NCBI RefSeq assembly: GCF_040581485.1
Contig: NC_090133.1
Coordinates: 1,612,001 to 1,676,000 of the forward strand
Source of the DNA: Linepithema humile
Lineage: Eukaryota > Arthropoda > Insecta > Hymenoptera > Formicidae
Reading direction: 5' to 3'
DNA length: 64,000 nucleotides
In this document: positions 47,416-59,700 of the stretch, one piece after another
How the letters are laid out: each line of letters begins with the position of its first letter
Numbering within the stretch: position 1 is the stretch's first letter
Program-made: the position numbers and the translations under genes
The notes under the pieces: generated by a model
The model's input: only the letters and a program-made list of their open reading frames with translations
What the model was told of the DNA's origin: nothing
The model's database searches: none

Positions 47416-48902
47416 GGTATGTCTGAAGGTAAAATAAACTTATTGTTAGAATATTGATGTTGACTCGATTAGTTTTGAAAAAAAAAACATATTTTTAGAA
47501 ATATGTGTCAGAAGAGCTAATTATGCTTTCTTAGAAAAAAGCATTTTTGTGAAAGTAAATAGTAACGAAGAGTATCCAGAATTTATTTTTATTTATAACA
47601 ATTTTTAACAACAAAAGGATAAGTAATTGCAAATATTTTTAAGTTGCTTTACTGTTAAAGATATGCGGAATGTATTTTGTAATATTTTTTACAAGACAAG
47701 ATGTAATAAAAAATAATAATTGCCATCTTTAACTAAATCTTTTTAGTTATATTAAAATTTTCTTATCTTTTAGATAATGCGTGTGTGTGTATTTTTCTGA
47801 AAATTAAATTTCAAAGAAAATGTGAAAACATTGCAAAGTTATTCATGCAAAATTTACACAATCACATTACATTTTTTAAAGCTGAATAAGTATAAGGAAT
47901 GGATACTGTTATTATTTGATTATTCAATATCGGTTTACTTAAAAAAAAAAGTAGACAATTATTATAAACCTTGGTTTTTGTTGCGCGAATTTCCGTTCCA
48001 TGTTTATGCGTTAGAAGCTTCTCGTGGAATCAGACGTATAAAAGATGGGTAGAAACAAAAAATGACAGATTCGTTCGTGTGTTGCACACTCGCACTGTCT
48101 GCTACAGTACGTGGGTGGATATCCTTCGCCACTGACGACCCTGATCGTGATCTCATCGCCACAGTTTATTGAAGTTTTAATTAAACCGTTCACCGTATTA
48201 TTTCAATCGCACAACAAAAGCTCTTTGTAATTTCGCACTATCTTATCACAATATCACCTTACAATACATCGGATCGACTTTTCATTTGTGGAATGCAATC
48301 AGGTCGCTCGTGATATCTCGCGACAAAGGTCCGGATGAGCGCTTCCTGTCGTTCGAATTAATTCTAATGAATTATGCGTTCGAAACACGCCCAGAATCGT
48401 CAGCAGAATAATTCTTGCTTTTCGCAATTGTTAATTGAAAAAAATGCAGAGGAAAAATTGAGAAAGTGGGATAGATTTCTCAGAATTTCTCATTTCACAA
48501 TTGATTGATAACTGATTGATTCTTTCGACACATGCTTCAATTTTCTTCAACGTTAATTTTATTCTTTATTGTCACCAATAATTTTCATAATATTCGTATA
48601 GATCGTTTTAAAAAAATACATCCTGCACAACATATATTTGTAAATAACTGTTTATGTACCTTTTTTTAGGAAAGCCTCTTCTTTCCGTTAATTATTGCGG
48701 CACTAATCGAACGCAATCGACGTACATCGGGAAGCTGCGCGGAACAGATGAAAGCGGATGATGTCGCATTTATCTCACAAGAGGGAATTCAAGATTCTAT
48801 CGGCAAAAGAACGTTCTACATTCGCAATTTACACGCATATGCACTTAGCGATTCATCGAGATAGACACGTCACGCACGCGGTGAATTAATAAACTGACAT
48901 AC

Positions 48903-49010
48903 CTGGAATTAATAATGCGTGTAAGTAGACATTCTTCGTGCTTAATATGTATCGTACCAGCCAGCCAATTGAGTCGACTCTGCTGACTTGATACCCACTT
49001 GCGTCGGTGA
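48903..49010 (-). promoter_or_regulatory. Candidate noncoding first exon and start region of painless
   Basis: On the minus strand, AATTCCAG/GTATGT is a strong donor at 48901-48902. About 90-100 bp upstream is a TCAG-type initiator (AAGTCAGCAGAG). Spliced to the acceptor at 47423 it would give the painless leader. The link is inferred from position and splice-site quality only. The rest of 47422-48900 is noncoding. Confidence 0.35.
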
Positions 49011-50639
49011 CGAGGAGCGAGAGAGGGGCCGGCGATCAAATGTCCAACGTTCTCTCGGCTCGCAACACTGCCTCTTTTCACGCTGATATACAATGCTCAA
49101 CCGGTTCTGTTTTACGGATAGAAGATCCTTCAGCCTCGTGGATCATTCCTGTGTTGTTACGCAAATGCGACATGAGTCGCGAAGAAAGATGGGATTTTCG
49201 AAATTTAATTTTTCTAGTAAATGGAATTGCAGGCGAAACTTATGGGTATATTATTTTTTTTTAAATAGATATATATATATTAAAAAGTACTAAAATAATA
49301 CCATATTCATAGAGAATAGCGAAATTTTTCACTTTAATTTTAATGACAGATCGATCTATTTTGCACTAAACAATATTTTCTTCATTATAATGTTGAAGCA
49401 ATAATAATTCTCCAATGATAAGCGATTAAAATTTTAATGACAATTATATCAGACTTTACTTTCTCAGAATTTTAAGTAGATATTTATAATATAATTTTGC
49501 TACTATACGAATATATGAAATACATCCTCTTGTCTATTTATTCTGATGAAAAAGATAGAAATACAGCTTTTATATTTATGATTTATAGAATGACGGCTCG
49601 TGCGGCGTCAGATTTGGCTACTTCAATGTGTCCTCTCAGCTCCATTATTGGTCATACATGATTTCGCAACCTACGCACATTTATGTTCCCAATATCCATT
49701 CTTGACTTTGCCAGTTTAATGTTCTGGCCATCGAGAAAGAAAAATAAAGTTAAAAGTAGAAACTTACGCCATAGCGAATAACACAGGTAAAAATTCATAA
49801 CTTATACACAGCTGTCTAGCGATAAGATTAATTGTCCGTTGTATTGTTACCTGCTTTTTCTTTGCTGACGAGTGTCTGTTAACTGGACCGTAGCATAAGT
49901 AATGAAGAGAGATTTAGTCAAAACTTCACGTCTTAGAGAAAATATATTTTGGTTAAGAATAAGAAAGTTTAAAAAATAATTATTTTTTAATGCTCGAAAA
50001 ATTTGATAGAATTGACGATTCTATCCGTGATATATTTTTAAATTCTGAATTTGAGACTTTAATTTTAATTGATTCATGAAAGTCTAAAGTTAATTGAAAT
50101 AAATTAAAGTGTTTGTAAATGAATTGCAATACATTCTCGACTAAATTTTTGATGTGTAATTAACATTTATTCTATTTATCAGTATTTGAGATAAATTTAG
50201 AGATCATCGTTGTATATAATTGTTAGCAAGAATTCTAAAATATGTTTTTTTAATATTGATTTATTTCAGAAATAATTTTAAAAATTCAATATATATCCAT
50301 ATCAAGAGTTTAATGCAAGATTAAGATAAATCTATAATTTATAAATCCTATTTAAATTTAAATAATCGCTATTTAAATTTTAAAGATATAAAATATCGTG
50401 ATAAATATTTTATTAATATTTATTATAAATTTATATGTATATTTAACTACAAATTTATACTGCATAAGAAACTGTTACTAATTTCGGAGTCTTGCTTTTG
50501 CAAGTTCTCATATATCATTCGTGACGACTGCTCTGACTTTGCATGCAAGGTAAGCAACTCACAGGCGCTTGCGTTTCAGATGCTCCCAATCACTGCGGTT
50601 CGCAAAAGGTGGGGAACGTGATTCCGGGAAACGGCCACA
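49011..50639. other. Intergenic, nothing seen
   Basis: AT-rich sequence between two divergent genes (painless minus, ODF3-like plus). Only short random open frames. Confidence 0.5.
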
Positions 50640-50817
50640 TGCCGTGATACCTTGACGTTTACTACTCAGTCGCAGATTGGCGCGTCTCAGGTGTATATCT
50701 GTACCATTAAGTGTTAAGAGTGTTTCGCGCGATCGGCGGTGATCGAGTCAATAGTCATCTCATAATCGTCATCGATTGTTCCTCTGTCGACATCTCGTAT
50801 TGCTGACTTTTTAACAG
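50640..50817 (+). promoter_or_regulatory. Candidate promoter and noncoding first exon of the ODF3-like gene
   Basis: TCAGTC at 50666-50671 matches the arthropod initiator TCAKTY. About 150 bp later TTAACAG/GTAAGT is a perfect donor at 50818. The nearest suitable downstream acceptor on the same strand is TTGACAG/AAG at 53708, 23 bp before the start codon at 53732. The leader assignment is inference. Confidence 0.45.
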
Positions 50818-53708
50818 GTAAGTAAATTTACCGTATTTTTATTATGATAACTGAAAACTGCGCGAATATACAATTTTACACGAGAAAATTTGCAAAGTGA
50901 TACAAATGTATTCTAAAAAGATATGCGAGGTGTATAATGAATTGATATTTATGCATAATCGATGATATTATTGATGAATAAAATGTGGAACTGCAGAAAT
51001 TCGATCATGAATCATTCATCGTACATGAATATTTTGAATAAATTTATTCAATTAATCATGTCATTAATTGTAGTTTCTAATTAGGCTATATTGTGTAGCT
51101 AGAATATTGTATGTGCATATTTTCTGCAAAAAATGGGAGCATTTTGTCACAGAAACATTCTCCGTTTTTTATGAGATTTAATATTAAATAACATTTAAAT
51201 GATGCTTTATTAATCGATAAATAAGATGTTTTAAGATCTAAGTTTTTTTAATAGAATTTTTCACCTAAAAGTAACAAGTTTGTAAAGCAATCCGAATAAT
51301 AGCCGTCGATTTATAGTTAAAATGTTTTAATAAATAATTTATTAATAATAACAACGAATAATAAATAATAAATTTTATGTCAAAATTTAATGGTAACGTG
51401 TGTGCTTAAAAAATAATCTGCAGACTGTAATTAATTTATACTTCCAGAAACATCTCTCAATCAATAATATTGACTATAATATATAGAGAATTTCAAGAAT
51501 ACATATTATAAAGCTTATAATATTATTATTTTCAACAACTCTCTGTTACTATAATTCGAAAATGATTTACTCAATCTGAATATAATTAAAAGCATTCACT
51601 CAACGCGTATAAAAAATTTAAAAAATATTTTACTAATATTAAAAAAAATACGTGAAAAAGATTTCTTTTCGAGTTTATTTATGCCGTAACAGTACAAACA
51701 TACACTTTTGTCGCGTGTCATTACTGATGAGTGTGATATAATTTATTGCGGTGTTCGCAGATAACACAGCAAAGTAACATTCTCGCTTTGCCGTGAAAGC
51801 GGCATTTATATTAGGATTGTGACGAAGATAATAACATTAATTTGCAGCAATTATCTTTCACGCATACTATTCGATAGACATATCCGATTTTTCACAAACA
51901 AATCAATGTTATCTGTTGCAATTAAATTAATTTAAAACGTTAATTCTAATCATATTTTTTCAATCTATTGTTTCTATTATTTATCGTTATCCTGTATTTA
52001 TTATAATATTCTACTAAAAATGATAATGACAAGAAGCGCAAAAGAAAGCGCGATTATTATTCTTTACATGAGTCGTTTATTCTGTGAGAGATTCGTACTT
52101 ACGCGTGTTTCTCAATCTCTCCCTCCAATTTTGGCGACGTCACAGTACGTTTGTATTCTCGTGTACTCTTATGTATCAGATTTGCCACTCTACTTTCATT
52201 CCCGTATTTGGTTAATGAAATGCTACGTATACGCACATATATAAACTGGTACCGACATATACACTTCTTAATATGGATATACGCGTACGTAGTCGAACAT
52301 ACAGTTTTTGCCGAAGTATTACATGATGTCACTTAAGTATATATAGTATATGATGCTAATATGGAAAAGAGGCAAATAATTACTCAATATTATTTATACT
52401 TTTGGTAAATATTTCTACGTCATAATAGCAATGTTGTACAGATTTACAATACAATGATCAATTAACGAATCAATGATGCTAACAGTTATTAACTAAACGC
52501 TTATACTTTCACAAGAGAAATTTCAAAACTTGAATTAAAAATCTGGTAAAAGAAGTAGCATGAATTAATCTGTAATTAAAAGATTTTGTGATTATTTTTT
52601 TAATTACACGCTTTGTTTGCAAGATACTGTTCTGTTTTACTTTAGAGTTATTTTAATTGAATACCGTAATTGGCGATGATGTAAAAAATTCGGCATAAGA
52701 GTGAGTAATCTTGGTCGGCTCTACTCGCGTGGTCATCAGCAATCAGTCATTAGAATAGAACGTTTTGCGTGCTGTAGGCGGCGTTCATTATATTCCGTAA
52801 TGTTCCCCGGTTTTTTTTTTTCTTTGATGACGACGCGCGAAATTAAGATATGATCTAATATCAATGCTAGCTGTGCCACTACATATGCAGTTATATACAT
52901 CTTTAAAATCAATTTTTATAAGTAAAGTGGAGATATTTATATATAATTATTTTAAAAGGATATTTGTATTATTTTTTAAGATAACATACAATTTTTATAT
53001 CTCGAGAAAGAGAATCTTAAATCATATAGATAAAAAAATAAAGTCTAGCTACTAGTCTCAATTTCAATGCTACAATGTGATAAAAAAAGAAGACACAATT
53101 TTGAAAGTCTTTTAAATTCCGCAAATTTTTCAATTATTCGAAATTGTTCCAAATTCAGTAGAAAGTGCACTGCACTTTATGCATCAGTGATCCCGTATTA
53201 TCCCGTAAGTGGGTCATGAATCATCAACATTATCAATCATCATTCGGGCACTTTTTAAATTCATTCGCGACATGGACCTGAACTCGGGCGGTGGGCGATT
53301 ACCCATCATGGACATGCTCTTATATGGTTTGCCATGAATCGGTTCTGTATGTGCCCCCGACACTTCGAGGTCACCTTCATTGCATAATTCATGGACGCCG
53401 CGTGTATACGCGTTTCGTTGTTTACCAGAAGAAATTGCACTTGCCTGAAAGATTCTGCGCTTTTAAGAAAATATCGAAGGCGGAGACAACTTTTTATCGC
53501 ACATTTCGACAATTTAAATGTTCTGCTTTAGAAAATTAAAAAAAAAAATTGTTTCAAAGTTGCTTTGAAACTTGGCGCGTGGAAATCTTTCGATCAATTT
53601 TTGTTACTACGCGGTACACATTTTAATGCAGTTATGTTAAAATTTATAGACTATTTTGTTCCCATTAAAGTAAAATGCTCGTAATTTTGTTACCAAAATT
53701 TTTGACAG
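50818..53708. other. Probable first intron of the ODF3-like gene
   Basis: AT-rich stretch of about 2.9 kb without a supported gene. Short open frames such as 53291-53539 have no family resemblance. Confidence 0.4.
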
Positions 53709-53731
53709 AAGAAAGAAACTTTTCAAGTAAC

Positions 53732-56700
53732 ATGGTTGGAGTGACACAAAGACCCTGGACGCCCACGAAAAGGCGAGGGCCGATTGCTGCCGAATACAGC
53801 AGCCCGGGGCCAGCGTGTGTAACTTTACCACCATTAATCGGTACGAATTACATTTACTTCATGCAAACATGATGCCATTAAACACTTATCGGTTTCTTTG
53901 AAAATTTTATGTGCGTTGATTGCTTCAACTTACAAATGTATAATAATTACGAAGTTGTAAAAATAGGCACGTCGGCGAAACTTTGCAGTTACTTATCGTA
54001 TCATGATTCAATAATTGCATTCTAATCAGTATGCATTTATAATTTACGAATTGCATATACAATCGCGTAACTCTATAATTAATAGGACGATTGTACTTCC
54101 GCGTTGCAATAATAATGTTGCCTTCGAATACTTTTTACTGATATGAAAATGCTTATCAGATTTTTTTGATAATATATCAGTGCGATATAATCATGACAAT
54201 GTAAAAATTTCTATTGTGCAGGAAAAACAGTTCCAGATTCTAAACGGGAAAGAGCGCCAGCATTTTCCTTCGGTAGCAGGTAGATCTAATAATTTAAATC
54301 GAAAATGTTTAATTATTATTCTATAAAAAATTTTTAAATATATTATAATTAAACGTTTTATAGTGTTTTATTCGATGTATTTCAATAAACTTTTTATCAG
54401 ATTCATTTAACGGAATGACTATTCGTAATTTTATGTTGCGCTTCTAAAATTATAGTTATGTTCTCAAAGTACCCGCGTAATTTTTTAATTTCATTTAATT
54501 TACAAAGGTTATTTTACTTCCATTCGAATTTTTTCAGACATTCAATGAAAAATAATAGCCCTGGACCTGGCCCTGGACAATACAACGTCTCCGGACTTAG
54601 CGCAAAAGGTAAACGTACGATAAACAATTTTTGAAATATAAATGAAGTATCATAATTAAGACGTTAAGTGGGATAGCCGCACGGTATATGCGCTATTGCT
54701 TTCGTGAACTTGCAAGTTCCGTTATGCGTCGGACGAGGTATCGACCAAACTCCAAACCACCAATATTCCATAAGAATGATACATTTTAATGGTAGGCATT
54801 CACGAAATTCCTTTACTTCAGGCTTGAACAAAGCGCTTCGCGCGATCGATATGTGTACAATTATTAGAAATCAACCTGATTTAAATAAATACATAGTATA
54901 AGTATATACTTTGATCTAATTAAATTATTGTAATTTTCAACTCTTCATTTCTACATCTTTTTTCTATTAATTTACAAGCTTTACATTATTATGTTCTTAT
55001 GAAATTTCCAATTCTTAAAATTGGAAATTAATTTATTTTAATTTTGAATATCATCTTACGTTATACAAAAATATTTCAATGTTAATTGTAACTTTTAATA
55101 ATTAATACTACTTTATATCGATTGTTAATATTTAATTAATGATAAATAAGAGACATAGTAATATGTAATAGTTTAAAAATCTCTTAGGCAAAGATGGTGC
55201 ACCTGCCGTATCGCTGCATGGACGAACGAAATCGACGAAAGCCGAAATTACACCAGCACCGGGCGATTACAATCCACAAAAAGCGCAAAAAATAATTCTG
55301 GACAGTTCGCCAAAATATTCTTTCGGCGTTAAAACGCAAGTTGAGAAGATCAGCTGTACACCTGGTAAGTCCAAATTCAAATAATACGATCCACCGATTT
55401 TAGTTTTCTAACAATGTATATAAAAATTTTATCACGCGCGCGGTATAAAATTTTTCTAAAAATTTTCCTGCACCTAAATAGTTTTTATTACAAATTATAA
55501 GTTAATTCACATAAAAAGATATTTATATTATTCTGTTCAAAATACGTTATTCTAGCATAATCTTAAATTATTTTTCTAAAATATGTACATAATAATGTGT
55601 GCATAAATATGTACATAATAATTTATTATATACATTTGTACAGACACGTTATTTCTTATTCAGGGAGCTATAATATACTCTGCCGTAATTCTTATAAATA
55701 TTAATATAAATACTGCTGCGCAGTAGTCAGAGACAGATTTGTCCGAATTTGTCTATGATTTCTGCATTAGATGCAGTAATTATTCATCGTAATTATACAA
55801 TAGTCTGCAAATAGCATAAATAGGTCTAGTCTGTAGTGTAAATATGGATAAATATTATTCTCTAATTCACTGAAATAAAATATGTTAGTGTTATTACTTT
55901 AATTACTGTAAACTATTTAACAAATTTAAAAATAATTAGATTATCGCAAGAACTATCATGAATAAAAAGTGTTAGTTTTAATAAAACATTTTACATAAAC
56001 GAACAATCGAAACGCCACTTACATCGTATTCTTAATCAATTTATAATGAAGCGTATAAATATTGCATCTCGATCGTAGCACCGAACGACTATTACGCTGA
56101 AATCATGAATATCTACAGAGCAGCAGCGTTCACTTTCGGCGTAAAAGCTGTGTTGGAAAGACCGAGTGATGTGCCCGGTAATTATGCAACTAGTTAAATA
56201 CATGCGAGGACGGTTCAAATATTTTATGTGCTAATCTTCGGTTACTAATGAAAACCGCAAATTCGAAGTAATAATACAAAATTCAATAGAAGGCCAAAGT
56301 AAATACAGTATATCGCAATTCTATGTTATCAAAATTCGTCAATAACATATTACAATTAATTCGTAATTAACAAACAAAAAATTAAATTACATTCTTTAAA
56401 ATTGCTTAATGTTCTAAATTCACGATTCAGCAGAGATAATGCGAATTAAATTTCGAGATAGCGCAAATTGTGAAAATGTTTTTACAATTTTAATATTTTA
56501 ACTTTTAACATTTATTTTATTATTAATTAAGTGTTTATACGCGAAATATATATATATAAAGCGGTATATAATTAATATAAATTTTTTAAAATTAATATAA
56601 TTATTATTTAATAACATAATTTCAGCATAAAATTCAATGTATTTATGATAGTATATTGATTTTTCCGAAAGTAATATGTAAAGATTATTTTTTCATTTCA

Positions 56701-59700
56701 ATTTATGTTTAAGATTATTCAGATTTATATCTTACACATGAATTTTTTTGTTACATTATATTATTATATCGACACAATGGTGTTTAGGATAATCGATGCC
56801 ATACCGCAATCGCGGTTAACCATGGGACTTTATTTGAGGAGTACCGCTTCGAAAAACGATATTCGAAACGATAATCGCCGAAGAGAATCGCTGCTTAGGT
56901 ACAGACGTGGTTTTTTTTAACGTAATAAATAGAAACTCACGTAATTTAGCGACCTAAAAGCGTAATAAACCCTAAAATGTTTACGCACACTCTTGTAAAT
57001 CTTACAGTATGGTATATTATTATCGGTATGGTATATTAGATTGCAGTAGAAATAATTTCTACTTCTAAAATTCTACTTTTTCCTCTTAAAAAAATTTACA
57101 CAGTAATTAATTACGCACGTGTGGCATTTAGGACGTAGCTAAAAATAATTGTGTCATTAATCTAGGAGATATAAATAATATAGTAAATAAACATTCCTGC
57201 AATATAGTATCCGGTATTTAGAAATGTGCAACGCGCTCTAAATCGACAGTGTAGCTAATGTATGTAGCCGCATATGTAAAATTGATAGCGTAGTGTCGCT
57301 TGTCGCCCTAAAACAAGTTGTTGCATGTTCCGCGATACATATTGAAACCCTTTCCTCTCTGTACTCTTAATATCCCTCTCCGTATCCATTAATAGACTTG
57401 ACAGTAATGCAAGTAGAATATCGCCGTTTGCGCAGTGGAATTTGTATAATTTATCAGCGAGTGTCTAGCTCCAGGTACTTATCAACCGGAGAAAACGAAA
57501 GTGGACGGCGTGCCGCAGTTCACATTCGGGCTTAGAACGCCGCTCGATAAGCCAAGCGACACGCCAGGTAATGCGAGAAAAGAGATTTCAAAGTTGGACG
57601 GATGGGTGTGTTTGAAATCTTTCCCGAACTAACACTTTGGATTTGATGTAGCGCCTGGAACGTACAGCCCGGAGAAGGTTAACCTGGAAAAGGGTCCGCA
57701 GTACAGTTTGACCGGTAAAGGCCGAGTGGAGAAGTGCAACGGAACACCAGGTATATGCGGAATTCCTACTTAAAAAGGTTGCTCGTAAATTTCAGTGGTG
57801 ATTGTTTCTCTTAACAGCGCCGGGTGCGTACCGCCCCGAGAAGGTGAGATTAGACTCGTCGCCACAGTTCAGCTTCGGGCTAAGGCCCGCCGTGGAGAAG
57901 CCGAGCGACACACCAGGTATACATTGCGCAATGTTTGTTATCAAATAGAAATAAGGAGTGTCTTTTCAAGTATTGTGTGCGTATGTTTCTATTTCAGCAC
58001 CCGGCACATACAGCCCTGAGAAAGTGAATTTGAACAAAGGACCTCAGTATAGCTTAAGCGGCAAGGGTCCCGCTGAGAAACCTGTCGACACGCCAGGTAC
58101 AATCTAATAAATTGTTATTTACAGCACGTAAGTTGTGGAACGCGAGTATCGTGTTAAGTAAATAGGATTCAGTGACACTTATGAGCTTAGCTAAATTATC
58201 TGAATGGATTTATGATTCCGGACCATGCGATTTTTCAGCGCCTGGAACGTATTGCCCCGAAAAAGTGAAATTGAACACCACACCGCAATACAGCTTTGGA
58301 ATCAGACCTCTGTTGGACAAACCCAGTGATACGCCAGGTAATACGACGCATGCTTTTGTGTAGCGTTGGAGATTATAATCATGTATGTTTATTTCTTTCG
58401 TATAGCGCCTGGAACTTATAGTCCAGAAAAAGTGAATTTAGACAAAGGGCCGCAGTACAGCTTAAGTGGCAAAGGACCCGCCGACAAACCCGCGGATACA
58501 CCAGGTCTGTAAAGATTGCATATATAAAACAAGTGGTTTGTAGACATAATAATAATTGATGTGATACAAATATGCCACTGTAGCGCCTGGAACATATTCT
58601 CCTGAGAAAGTTAGATTGAATACTACGCCGCAATACAGTTTTGGAATTAAACACGCTTCGGATAAACCCAGCGATACACCAGGTGACCGAATTATTTTTG
58701 CAGCACCGTGGAATATAATAAGTTAAATATAAATGTGCATATTTTTTCGTCGCGCACAGCGCCCGGAGCGTACAGTCCGGAGAAGGTAAATTTGGATAAA
58801 GGGCCGCAGTACAGTTTGAGTGGCAAAGGGTCTGCTGAGAAGCCCGCTGACACGCCAGGTGTGTAAAAGGGTGTACGTCAAAATACGCAATTTTTGGATA
58901 CAATAATATAAGTGCGCAATTTTCAGCGCCTGGAGCGTATTCGCCCGAGAAAGTAAGATTGGACAATACGCCGCAATACAGTTTTGGTATTAAACACGCT
59001 CCAAATAAACCCAGTGACACGCCAGGTAATTAATACGTCATTCTCGCAGCATCAACAGCGCGATTATTACACGTGTCTATTTTTACCTCGCAGCACCGGA
59101 CGCTTACAGTCCGGAGAAGGTAAATCTGAATAAAGGACCGCAGTACAGTTTGTTTGGCAAAGGACCCGCCGAGAAACCTGTCGATACACCAGGTATGTAA
59201 AATTGCAAAATACCATAGATTTTTGTAGATACAATGATATGACAGCGAGATTTTCAGCACCCGGCGCGTACTCGCCCGAGAAAGTGAAATTGGACGCTGC
59301 ACCGAAATACAGTTTCGGACTCCGAACACCTTTGGACAAACCTAACAATACGCCAGGTAGCTTACTTAATTTATTTATCACAGCCAAATAAACTTGGCCG
59401 CAAGTTTGTTGCGTGTTGATTGCACGTTTCTTTCCGTCGTGCAGCACCTGGGGCTTACAGTCCCGAGAAGATAAATCTGAGCAAAGGGCCGCAGTACAGT
59501 TTGACCGGCAAAGGATTCGATTTGAAGCCCGACGACGTTCCAGGTACGTTTGGACATTTTTACCGAGCCCGATTGCGATATCATCATCGGCACTCATGTT
59601 TTAACACGTGTTATCGCAGCACCCGGTACGTATAGCCCCGAGAAGGTGAATTTGGACAAAGGGCCGCGGTACAGTCTGACCGGAAAAGGGGCGGCGGAAA

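Noticed and set aside
58379..59020. 213-codon minus-strand frame across the ODF3-like exons
   Set aside because: It exists only because repeated exons lack stops on the reverse strand; the protein has no family likeness.
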